From positions 310,001 through 374,000 of the forward strand of contig JAUJOT010000003.1 of NCBI GenBank assembly GCA_030447505.1: a DNA stretch of 64,000 nucleotides, written 5' to 3'. This DNA is from Solirubrobacteraceae bacterium. Lineage in GTDB: Bacteria; Actinomycetota; Thermoleophilia; Solirubrobacterales; Solirubrobacteraceae. Below, piece after piece: positions 27,865-35,570 of this stretch (the first letter of the stretch is position 1; each line of letters starts with the position of its first letter). Made by a program: the position numbers and the translations under genes. Under the pieces are notes generated by a model, which was given only the letters and a program-made list of their open reading frames with translations, made no database searches and had not been told where the DNA came from.

Positions 27865-28322
27865 CGCTGACGCCTCGCTGACTCGCAAGAAGCTGCGGCG
27901 CCTCGAGCTGACTACCGGCGCCGGCAGCCAGTGCGCAGACCGCCAACCCGGCGAAGGCGGGCGCGAGCGTGACATCGGGGCGCGCATCACGTGGGCGAGC
28001 GACAGCGCTGGAATTCGTCGACAGTGAGAGCGCTCTGCCAGCGATCGCCCGCGCTCCTGCCTCCCGTGGAGGGCTGTCGCGGCTCCGCCCAGGCGTGGCG
28101 GTCGCGGCGGCGCGACGTGCTGGCGATGACGCGAGCGACGCGGGCGATCGTGTCGTTGGGCGAAAGCGGCGGACTGCGTGGTCGAACTTCACGCCGCACC
28201 TGGTGGCCGCAGCGGCCGCGAGGTCGACCGCCCGGATTGTCCCTAAGCAGGCGAAAGCGCTGCAAAGCGGTTGCTGCAACACAAGTTGCCCTGCGGTCTG
28301 GTTGTATCGCCGTGAGGCAACA
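27865..28322 (+). other. 458-base region without a confident gene
   Basis: Open frames exist on both strands, but their translations are Arg/Ala/Ser-rich and carry no recognisable domain. The last 20 bases hold a usable ribosome-binding site (gtgagg, 5 bases before GTG 28323). I see no tRNA, hairpin with T-run or repeat here. It probably carries the promoter of the histidine kinase. Confidence 0.5.
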
Positions 28323-30518
28323 GTGCAGCTGGCAGTCGAGCTCGCCCATTACGTCACCGGTGCCGCTGCGCTGATCCTGGCGACCGTCGCGGCGCTCCAG
28401 GCCGGTCGTGGCGGGCGTGCTGGGCGCTGGGGGGCGGCGGCATTCGGGGCGCTTGCGGTGGCGCTGCTCATCCGCGCAGTCGACGAAGCTGCGCGGCCGG
28501 AGTGGACGGTGAAGGTGCTGGTCTGCTTCCTGCTCGCGTTTCCGTACCTGCTGTTGCGCTTCACGGAGTCCTTCGTGGCCGTGCCGGTCGTGATGGCGCG
28601 CCTGGCCGCTGGGTCGCTGGCGGCGTTGCTGGCGGCGACCGTAGCGCTGCCCTTTTTTCCTGAGGACGGTGCTGCCCGGCCGGGGTGGTACACGGCCTAT
28701 ATCGTGGTCGGCGCCGCCTTCTGGACCGCTCTCGCGGGCACGACGATGGTGGGGCTGTGGCGCGGCGGAGCAGGGCGGCCGACGCTGATGCGCCGGCGCG
28801 TGCGGCTGATGAGCGCCGCGACCGGCGGCATCAACGTCGTGGTCCTTGTTCTCGCCGGCGGGGACGAAGGCGGCGTGGAGCTGGCGCTCCAGGCGCTGCT
28901 GCTGGTCAGCCTGGCAGCGTTCGCGGTGGGTCTGGCGCCGCCGGTCTTCGTGCGCCTCGCTTGGCGGCAGCCCGAGCAGGAGGCGCTGCGGCGCGCCACC
29001 GAGGAGCTCGTGCGGGCCGGCACGGTGTCGGAGGTCACCGACACGCTGCTGCCCCACGTGGCGAGCATCGTCGGCGGCTCGGGAGCCGCCCTATGGGACG
29101 AGGACGGCACGGTCGTGGCGTCCTTCGGAAGCATGCCGCACGCAGAGGGAGACCCCGGATCGCGCGATGGCGCGAGGCTCGAAGCGCTGGCACTGTCGCC
29201 GCCGTTCGGATCCCTCGTGGTGGCGACGAGTTCGCTGACGCCGTTCTTCGGCCGCGAGGAGCTCCGGTTGCTGCATGCCCTCGCTGCGCTTGCCGATCTG
29301 AGCCTGACGCGCTGCGTGCTCCACGAGCGCGAGCGTGAGAGCCGGCGCGCGCTGCTGATCGCGATGGAGGACGCCAAGCGCGCCAACATGGCCAAGAGCG
29401 ACTTTCTCTCTCGGACGAGCCATGAGTTGCGCACGCCGCTCAACGCCGTGCTCGGCTTCGGGCAGATCCTGGAGATGAGCGACTCGCTCGGCGACGATGA
29501 CCGCGAGGCCGTCGAGCAGATCCTGAAGGCCGGACGTCACCTGCTGGAGCTGATCAACGAAGTGCTGGATCTGTCGAGGATCGAGTCCGGCCAGATGGCC
29601 ATATCGCCGGAGCCGGTCGAGTTGGCCGGTCTCACCGACGAGGCGCTCGACCTGATCCGCCCGCTTGCGCAGGAACGCTCGGTGCGGCTCCTGATGGACG
29701 TCGGCAGATGTGATCGCCATGTGATCGCCGACCGCCAGCGCCTCAAGCAGGTGCTGCTCAACCTGCTCTCCAACGCGATCAAGTACAACCACGAGGGCGG
29801 CGAGGTCGCGGTCTCCTGTGTCGAGCCAGAGCAGGGACGGCTGCGGCTGCGTGTGCAGGACACAGGCCCCGGGATACCGGCGCCGTGGATCGACCGGCTG
29901 TTCGAGCCGTTCGAGCGCCTCGGCGCCGAACGCGGTCCGGTGGAGGGCACCGGGCTGGGCCTCGCGCTGTCTAGCCAGCTCGTCAAGCTGATGGGCGGCG
30001 AGATCGGCGTCGACAGCCGCGAGGGCGAAGGCAGCACCTTCTGGCTCGAGTTGCCGTCGACCGACGCACCAGGTGCCGCCCGGATCGAACGCGTCCACGT
30101 CGGTCGCCGGCAACTGCGCCCCGCGCCGTCGTCCGGGCACCGGCGACTACTGCTGATCGAGGACAACCTCTCCAACATCAAGGTCATCCAGCAGCTTATG
30201 GGCCGCAGACCGCACATCGAGCTGCTGCCGGCCATCACCGGTGGTCTCGGCATCGAGCTCGCGCGTCAGCACCGCCCCGACCTCATCCTGCTCGACCAGC
30301 ACCTGCCCGACGTGACCGGCGCCGAGGTGCTACGTCGTCTGCAGGCCGACCCCGCGACGCGGCACATCCCCGTGGTCGTCCTTAGCGCCGACGCCACCGA
30401 CGGCCAGATTCGCAGGATGCTCGAGCTCGGTGCGGTCGAATACCTGACCAAGCCGTTCGCCATCCCGAACTTCCTGCAGGTCGTCGACGGCATCCTCGCC
30501 CGGTCCACCGTGCCGTAA
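28323..30518 (+). CDS. Hybrid sensor histidine kinase with C-terminal receiver domain
   Basis: 731 aa from GTG 28323, preceded by GTGAGG. Seven N-terminal hydrophobic helices (to about residue 220) form a membrane sensor. A GAF-like region follows (TVSEVTDTLLPHVASIVGGS). The HisKA domain has the phospho-acceptor His367 in SRTSHELRTPLN; HATPase boxes are NLLSNAIKYNHEGGE, DTGPGIPAPW and GTGLGLALSSQLVKLMGG. The receiver domain (from about 607) has LLIEDN, phospho-acceptor Asp658 in LILLDQHLPD, and Lys in EYLTKPF. No response regulator or histidine phosphotransferase lies beside it, so it is an orphan hybrid kinase. Target genes are unknown. Confidence 0.92.
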   Translation: MQLAVELAHYVTGAAALILATVAALQAGRGGRAGRWGAAAFGALAVALLIRAVDEAARPEWTVKVLVCFLLAFPYLLLRFTESFVAVPVVMARLAAGSLAALLAATVALPFFPEDGAARPGWYTAYIVVGAAFWTALAGTTMVGLWRGGAGRPTLMRRRVRLMSAATGGINVVVLVLAGGDEGGVELALQALLLVSLAAFAVGLAPPVFVRLAWRQPEQEALRRATEELVRAGTVSEVTDTLLPHVASIVGGSGAALWDEDGTVVASFGSMPHAEGDPGSRDGARLEALALSPPFGSLVVATSSLTPFFGREELRLLHALAALADLSLTRCVLHERERESRRALLIAMEDAKRANMAKSDFLSRTSHELRTPLNAVLGFGQILEMSDSLGDDDREAVEQILKAGRHLLELINEVLDLSRIESGQMAISPEPVELAGLTDEALDLIRPLAQERSVRLLMDVGRCDRHVIADRQRLKQVLLNLLSNAIKYNHEGGEVAVSCVEPEQGRLRLRVQDTGPGIPAPWIDRLFEPFERLGAERGPVEGTGLGLALSSQLVKLMGGEIGVDSREGEGSTFWLELPSTDAPGAARIERVHVGRRQLRPAPSSGHRRLLLIEDNLSNIKVIQQLMGRRPHIELLPAITGGLGIELARQHRPDLILLDQHLPDVTGAEVLRRLQADPATRHIPVVVLSADATDGQIRRMLELGAVEYLTKPFAIPNFLQVVDGILARSTVP

Positions 30519-30934
30519 GCACCCAAGGCCAGCGACGGGCCACCGCCGCCAGCGGGGGCGGTAGCGGCCGGCCCACAGCCGCAGCTGACAGGCGCGGCAA
30601 TGACCCCGCAGGGCCCGACCTTAGGCTGCTCAGGGCCGGTGCCGACTCGTCGTCTGAAGGGGCAGTGCCCGAGCCCGCCGGAACTGTTGATAGCGCTCTC
30701 GACTCTCGTCTACTGGGCCGCGTTCGTCAGGACAACCCGCGCCCGCCCGCTCGGCGACGGCCCGCGACGGTCCTGAGCCGCGGGGCTCACCGTCGCCGTC
30801 ACAGACGCTCCGGAGCCAGCGACGCTGCTCGCAACGTGAGGCCGGGTGCCGCTTATCGTCCGAAGGGGTAGCGAAGACGTTGCCTCGCCCGTGCTCGGGT
30901 CGCTGGCGATGTTGCACAAAATGGCAACGGGTCG
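30519..30934. other. 416-base region without a confident gene
   Basis: Between the hybrid kinase and a broken gene. A weak inverted repeat (ACCGCC at 30542-30547 with GGCGGT at 30557-30562) could be part of a transcription stop for the kinase. Codon use is less biased than in the neighbours and no family is recognised in any frame. It looks like the left edge of a small degraded accessory island that runs to about 32.9 kb. Confidence 0.45.
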
Positions 30935-31526
30935 CTAGGGAACCACGGACACGAAGTTCAACCTGATGGTGGTGTTGCCCCCAAGGCGCAGGTCGTAGTA
31001 GGCGCCCCCGAGGCCAATTCGAAGCGAGTCGTAGTTCTGCAGGACGTGCTTGTCGCCGCCCCGACTGGTATTGGAATACTCCTCGATCCTCTCGCACTGC
31101 TCATCGACGATCGACTCGATCTTGAAGATCTCGCTGGTCGGGAAAGAACGCAAACCTCGTCGCGCCGATCGAGCGGTTGTTGTTCGTGAGCCTGAGTCCG
31201 ATCGTTCCGGCCTTCGTTTGGTCCGTCGCGATGACGTCGAGGTCTACGGTCCCCGCTTCGACCGTCGCAATCCGGTCGGGTCGTATGCCATCGAAGTATC
31301 GGCGAAGGCAGGCCGTTCCGCCGGAGTTCGACACTGCCTTGGTTTCGCTGGAAGGCGAATCGCCAGGCACACGGGATCCCGTGCCGGCGTGTTCGATGAA
31401 CAGGGCAGCCAACGCTGCGATTGCGCCGACGACCGCGGCTATTCCTGTGAGAACGCCCGGCAGTGACGTCCAGAAGGCCAGGAACCCCGACCTCGCGTCT
31501 CCGTCCTTGTTCTCGGGCATCGTCAT
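30935..31526 (-). pseudogene. Hypothetical single-TM membrane protein, frameshifted
   Basis: Two frames join into one coherent protein of about 196 residues. The N-terminal part (ATG 31526, MTMPENKDGD) has one TM helix (LPGVLTGIAAVVGAIAALAA) and an outer region with two Cys-free beta-like stretches (DLDVIATDQTKAGTIGLRLT). At 31140-31145 (GGGAAA on the plus strand) removing one base changes FFPDQRDLQ, which soon stops, into FFPTSEIFKIESIVDEQC and then reads through YDLRLGGNTTIRLNFVSVVP to the stop at 30935. The break lies in two homopolymer runs, so either a real 1-base insertion or a sequencing error. Lower GC than its surroundings. Family not recognised. Confidence 0.7.
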
Positions 31527-31711
31527 CGCTCTCTTCGAGATGGGCAGAAACGACCTTGAACGGTCCCGAACCCAACCTAGTCGCGGGGCCTGCTCGCGTC
31601 CAACGAAATGGGAGTCAGAAGGTGCTGTTGCACGCGTCAGAGCGTACGGTTCTCCCCTCGCGGCGACGACAAGGCTGCGCTGCTCCCTTCCATGCGCGGC
31701 GGTGATGGCTG

Positions 31712-32020
31712 TTGGGTGACGGCCCAGTACGCGAGTGGGACCTTCGGGCTCTCAAACACCGCGGTGCGTGCACAGCTCCGACACGTCGCTACCAGGCTGG
31801 CGTCCGCCGCCGCTTCGCCCCGCACCAACTACGCCACGCGCATGCCGTAGAGATGGCGCGCGAGGGCGTGCCGCTGATCGTCATCCAGCGCCAGCTTGGG
31901 CACACCAGCCTCGGAGTGACGTCGATCTACCTCCAAGGCATCGACAGCGCCGAGATCATTGACGCCGTCCGTGCTCGACGAGCTCCCATGGTCCCGGTTG
32001 ACGCCTCGCTGCGCCTATGA
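31712..32020 (+). pseudogene. Tyrosine recombinase/phage integrase, C-terminal remnant
   Basis: About 102 residues that match only the C-terminal catalytic part of tyrosine recombinases: PHQLRHAHAVEMAREGVPL (the H-xx-R box), IQRQLGHTSLGVTSIYLQGI with the second conserved His (GH) and the Tyr nucleophile. The first catalytic Arg, the core-binding domain and the rest of the N-terminus are missing, and stops close the frame just upstream (TGA at 31703). A neighbouring frame gives a few compatible residues before it, hinting at an additional frameshift. It therefore cannot be active. It marks a past integration event next to the TOPRIM gene. Confidence 0.75.
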
Positions 32021-32074
32021 GCGCAGCTGCCAGTCGTCGTCCAATCCGGCAGTCGCGGGTGGCATGGCGCGTCC

Positions 32075-32776
32075 ATGCCGGGTACGGTCCCGGCGTGCGT
32101 CCCCTTGCTCGCCCTCGGAGCCACGACCCTGGCCCTCGGAGCGCTCCGCCGTGCGGTGTTCGTTGAAGGGCCGTCCGACGCAATCCTCCTCCCTGCGTTG
32201 CTACGCGAGGCTCTGGACCTGCCGGTTCTGGGCTTCCAGGTGGTGCCCGGACTCGCTTGGCTCCGGGCGGACGCGGTTGACGACCTAGAGCGTGATGCCG
32301 CACAAGCGGCCTATTTGCTTGACGGCGATGAGGCCGGAACCGCAATCGCCGATCGCCTTCAAGCATCGGGGATCCCCGCCGACCGGATCGTCAAGCTGGA
32401 GGCTGGCAACGAGCCGCTTGAGCTGGAGGATCTCGTTTCGAAGGACGCAATCGTCGGTGCCCTCAACTCGCTCGCCCGGATCATTGAAGCGGATGCGCCT
32501 CCGGTGACCACGCAGGATCTTGAAGCGGGACCTACTCGAGCGCGAGCCGTGGAAGTCTGGTTGAACACTCACGCTAGAGCCGTTGGCAAGCCGCTTCTCG
32601 CGCAGGAGCTCGTGCGCCTTCATAGCACCGGCGAGATTGCCGATCTGGTAGCACCGGAGAGGTCTCGAGAACTAAAGAAAATCGGGAACCGCCTTCGCGA
32701 ACGCCTATCGGTCGGCGACCAGGTGGCCGAGTCCGTGGGTGTGCTCGCTCGAAGCCCTTCGCGTGATGGAGCTTGA
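32075..32776 (+). CDS. OLD-type TOPRIM nuclease domain protein lacking the ATPase half
   Basis: 233 aa. The sequence begins abruptly with VPLLALGATTLALGALRRAV and runs into a TOPRIM domain: FVEGPSDAILLPALLREA (catalytic Glu), VVPGLAWL, AAYLLDGDEAGTAIADRL (Asp-x-Asp), LEAGNEPLELEDLV. This is the C-terminal nuclease half of OLD-family ATP-dependent endonucleases such as those in OLD and Gabija-like phage defence. The N-terminal ABC ATPase that normally precedes it is absent upstream. A start at ATG 32075 without clear ribosome-binding site and the integrase stump beside it suggest truncation, though a stand-alone TOPRIM protein cannot be ruled out. Confidence 0.72.
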   Translation: MPGTVPACVPLLALGATTLALGALRRAVFVEGPSDAILLPALLREALDLPVLGFQVVPGLAWLRADAVDDLERDAAQAAYLLDGDEAGTAIADRLQASGIPADRIVKLEAGNEPLELEDLVSKDAIVGALNSLARIIEADAPPVTTQDLEAGPTRARAVEVWLNTHARAVGKPLLAQELVRLHSTGEIADLVAPERSRELKKIGNRLRERLSVGDQVAESVGVLARSPSRDGA

Positions 32777-32906
32777 TTTCCGCGTATCCGCAGCGAGGGA
32801 ACGAACGACCGACCTCGTCGAGCGACGGATGCTTCGGCTCGACCGAGGCAGCGACGGCCACTGGACGCGCTTTGCCACCGCTACCGCTTTCCATGCCACG
32901 CGGTAG
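32766..32906 (+). CDS. Possible small ORF after the TOPRIM gene
   Basis: 46 codons from ATG 32766 to TAG 32904-32906, overlapping the TOPRIM stop by 11 bases. The product MELDFRVSAARERTTDLVER... is charged and looks more protein-like than other frames here (it ends in RFATATAFHATR). No family is recognised. It could be a partner of the TOPRIM protein or the stump of a longer gene lost with the island. Confidence 0.3.
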   Translation: MELDFRVSAARERTTDLVERRMLRLDRGSDGHWTRFATATAFHATR

Positions 32907-32974
32907 TCCGGCGAACCCGGCGAGCAGAGTTGCGCGTCTCGACGAACGGAGGACCTCCAGCTCCCCGCTAACGC

Positions 32975-33844
32975 CTATCCCCGCCGCAGATCCGCCTCCA
33001 GCTCGTCGAGCGCCTCGCGCACCGCCAGCACGCGCTCCTCGACCGTCGGCGCCGGCGAGGCGCCATGCTCGAGCGCGTCCGCGCGCTCGCGCGCATGCTC
33101 GATCGCCCGCGCCTCCTCGAGCGAGTTGATCACGACGCCGATCAGGATGTTGAAGATGAGGAACGCCGCGACGAGCGCGTAGGAGACGAAGTAGAGGATC
33201 GTCCAGTCCGACAGCTCGCGGCCCAGAGCGAGCTGGTCGGGAAGGTTCTCGAGCGTCAGCGTGACGAACAGCGTCAGCATCGCCTCGCCGATCGTTCCGT
33301 ACTGCTCGGGAGCGTGATCGCCGAAGATCGTCCAGCCGAGCATCCCGTAGACGAACACGACGAGCAGCGCGAGCACGGTCAGCGACAGGACGCCCGGGAT
33401 CGAACGCCCGATCGCGATCGTCAGCACCCGCAGGTCCGGCAGCAGGCGGACGACGCGCAGGATCCTCGCCAGCCGCGCGAGCCGCAGCAGCAGCGCGTTC
33501 TCGCGCAGCCCCGGCGCCAGCGATGCCACGACCACCAGCAGGTCGAAGATGTTCCAGCCGCTGCGAAAGAACTCCTGCGGCTTCGATCCGAAGGCCGTCA
33601 GCCGGATCGCGAGCTCGACGACGAAGACCGCCAGGAAGACGTCGTTGAGCGTGCGCAGCAGCCCGCCCGCCTCGCGCGCGACAGCCGGATAGGTCTCGAG
33701 CCCGAGCACGACGGCATTCGCCAGGATCACGACGAAGATCGCGATGTTGAACGCCGACGAGTCGGCCAGCTGTGCGCAGAAGCGCACGACGGGGCTGCGG
33801 CTGTCGTGATGCTCTCGGTCGTCGGTGGAGGGCAGGTGCCGCAT
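32975..33844 (-). CDS. Voltage-gated cation channel, NaChBac/BacNav-like
   Basis: 289 aa, one six-helix subunit of a tetrameric channel. S1 about 31-49, S2 about 66-83, S3 with WNIFD at 97-101. S4 carries Arg at every third place (R121, R124, R127, R130, R133), a clear voltage sensor. The pore loop reads TLFVTLTLENLPD; Glu199 aligns with the filter Glu of NaChBac (TLESWAS there), but the Ser-Trp that follows is replaced by Asn-Leu. A cytoplasmic C-terminal helix rich in Glu and Arg (VINSLEEARAIEHARERAD) fits the tetramerising coiled coil. ATG 33844 is chosen. Ion selectivity (Na or Ca) cannot be stated. Confidence 0.88.
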   Translation of the reverse strand: MRHLPSTDDREHHDSRSPVVRFCAQLADSSAFNIAIFVVILANAVVLGLETYPAVAREAGGLLRTLNDVFLAVFVVELAIRLTAFGSKPQEFFRSGWNIFDLLVVVASLAPGLRENALLLRLARLARILRVVRLLPDLRVLTIAIGRSIPGVLSLTVLALLVVFVYGMLGWTIFGDHAPEQYGTIGEAMLTLFVTLTLENLPDQLALGRELSDWTILYFVSYALVAAFLIFNILIGVVINSLEEARAIEHARERADALEHGASPAPTVEERVLAVREALDELEADLRRG

Positions 33845-33918
33845 GGCGGCGCGAAGCGTAGCCGCGCCGACCCGATCCGCCGGCCATCGCCCTAGGCGGG
33901 CGATCGCCCGGCGCGCAG

Positions 33919-35457
33919 TCAGACGGAGGCGTGCGCGAGGCTCGGGAAGCGGTCGGTGACGAAGCTCCTGCGCAGGTAGAAGAACCACGTGAGCGCGGCG
34001 AACACGAGGTATGCGACGAGGAACACCCCCAGCGCGGGGGTCGACCAGTCGGCCTGCGCCTGCGCGAGGGCCAGCTTCTCGGCCGGCGTCTCGGCGCCCT
34101 TCACCGCGGCGGAGACTCCGAGCGAGGCCTGGCGGAAGGCGACCTGGATCAGGAAGCCGCCGAACGCCCCGATCGCGCCCGCGATCCCGATCACGGCCGC
34201 CGCCTGGTGCTTGAAGTCGAGGATCGTCTTCTTGACGTCGAGCCCCTTCTCCGCCGCCTCCTTGCGCCCGAGAGCGCTGAAGATCGACGGGATCATGCGG
34301 TACGTCGACCCGTTGCCCATCCCGGCGAGCAGGAAGATCGCCATGAACGACCCGAAGAAGATCGGGAAGCTGTGCTCGTTGACGCCGATGATCGCCGTCA
34401 GCGTGAAGACGGCCTCGCCGAGGAAGACCGCGAGCGTCACGCGCGCGCCGCCCAGACGATCCGACAGCCAGCCGCCGAGCGGCCGCGCGACGGAGCCGAT
34501 CAGCGCGCCGACGAAGCCCAGGCCGGCGAGGTACGTCGCGATGAACGGGTGCGAGGCGAGGAACTCCGGGAACGTGTTCTTGGTGACCAGCGGCAGCGCG
34601 AACGCATAGCCGATGAACGAGCCGAACGTGCCGATGTAGAGCAGCGACATGACCCACGTCTGACCGTGCCTGAGCGACTTCAGATACGAGCTCGGGTCGG
34701 CCTTGGCGTCGGTGATGCTGTCCATCCAGCGCCACGCGAGGATCGCTGCCAGGACGATGAAGGGCATCCAGACGAGGCCTGCGTAGGCGAGGTTGACCTC
34801 GTGCGCGGGCAGTTTCACGGCCGCCGCCGGCACGCCGACGATGATCACGAGCGGGATCAGCAGCTGCGCGACCGCGACGCCGAGGTTCCCGCCCGCCGCG
34901 TTCAGCCCGAGCGCGACGCCCTTGTGGCGCTCCGGATAGAAGAACGAGATGTTCGCCATCGAGGACGAGAAGTTGCCGCCGCCGAAGCCCGCCGTCGCGG
35001 CGCACAGCGCGAGGACCCAGACCTGCGTGGAATGGCCCTGCTCGAGCAGCCAGCCGCTTGGCACGAGGAACGCCAGCAGCGCCGCGGGGATCAGCAGCAG
35101 CGACGCGCTGACGCCCGTCCACGCCCGCCCGCCGTACCTCGGCACCGCGAACGTATATGGAATCCGCAGCGTCGCCCCGACCAGGTTCGGCAGCGCGATC
35201 AGCAGAAACTGCTCGGACAGCGAGAGCGTGAAGCCGGCGTTGGCGAGGTTGATGACGACGATCGTCCACAGCACCCAGATCGAGAAGCCGAGGTGCTCGG
35301 CGAAGATCGACAGAGCGAGGTTCTTGCGCGCGATGCGCCTACCGGCCGACTGCCAGAACGCCTCGTCGTCGGGCTCCCAGTCGTCGAGCCACCGGCCTCG
35401 CCGCGTGTACGTCGGCGTCGCCGGACCGGCGGCCGGCCTGTCGACCGTCGTGCTCAC
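33919..35457 (-). CDS. narK: Nitrate/nitrite transporter, MFS (NarK/NNP family)
   Basis: 512 aa with about 12 TM helices after a 45-residue hydrophilic N-terminus. The GTG start at 35457 has a strong ribosome-binding site (AGGAGGAG a few bases upstream). NNP signatures are seen: FGGGNFSSSMANISFFYPER (nitrate signature around GGGNF) and GLNAAGGNLGVAVAQL, plus RLGGARVT and a second Gly-rich signature GMGNGSTYRMIPSIF. The family moves nitrate in or nitrite out. No nitrate reductase genes are near, so the direction and pathway cannot be fixed. A hydrophilic loop of about 50 residues before the last helix is longer than usual. Confidence 0.9.
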   Translation of the reverse strand: MSTTVDRPAAGPATPTYTRRGRWLDDWEPDDEAFWQSAGRRIARKNLALSIFAEHLGFSIWVLWTIVVINLANAGFTLSLSEQFLLIALPNLVGATLRIPYTFAVPRYGGRAWTGVSASLLLIPAALLAFLVPSGWLLEQGHSTQVWVLALCAATAGFGGGNFSSSMANISFFYPERHKGVALGLNAAGGNLGVAVAQLLIPLVIIVGVPAAAVKLPAHEVNLAYAGLVWMPFIVLAAILAWRWMDSITDAKADPSSYLKSLRHGQTWVMSLLYIGTFGSFIGYAFALPLVTKNTFPEFLASHPFIATYLAGLGFVGALIGSVARPLGGWLSDRLGGARVTLAVFLGEAVFTLTAIIGVNEHSFPIFFGSFMAIFLLAGMGNGSTYRMIPSIFSALGRKEAAEKGLDVKKTILDFKHQAAAVIGIAGAIGAFGGFLIQVAFRQASLGVSAAVKGAETPAEKLALAQAQADWSTPALGVFLVAYLVFAALTWFFYLRRSFVTDRFPSLAHASV

Positions 35458-35570
35458 GCGCGCTCCTCCTCAGACCCCGAGACCCGTATGAGGAGCACCT
35501 CAGCAAGGCGCGGTTTCCCGGCCGTGTGCGCTCTGTGTCGAGCGCGTGAACCGCGCGTTGCAGCCCTGCG

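Noticed and set aside
27695-28282. Minus-strand frame in the gap before the hybrid kinase
   Set aside because: Ala/Ser/Arg-rich translation, overlaps the phosphoglycosyl transferase end, no domain and no start signal.
30630-31097. Minus-strand frame of 155 codons left of the frameshifted gene
   Set aside because: It runs through the third frame of the broken gene and shows no family likeness.
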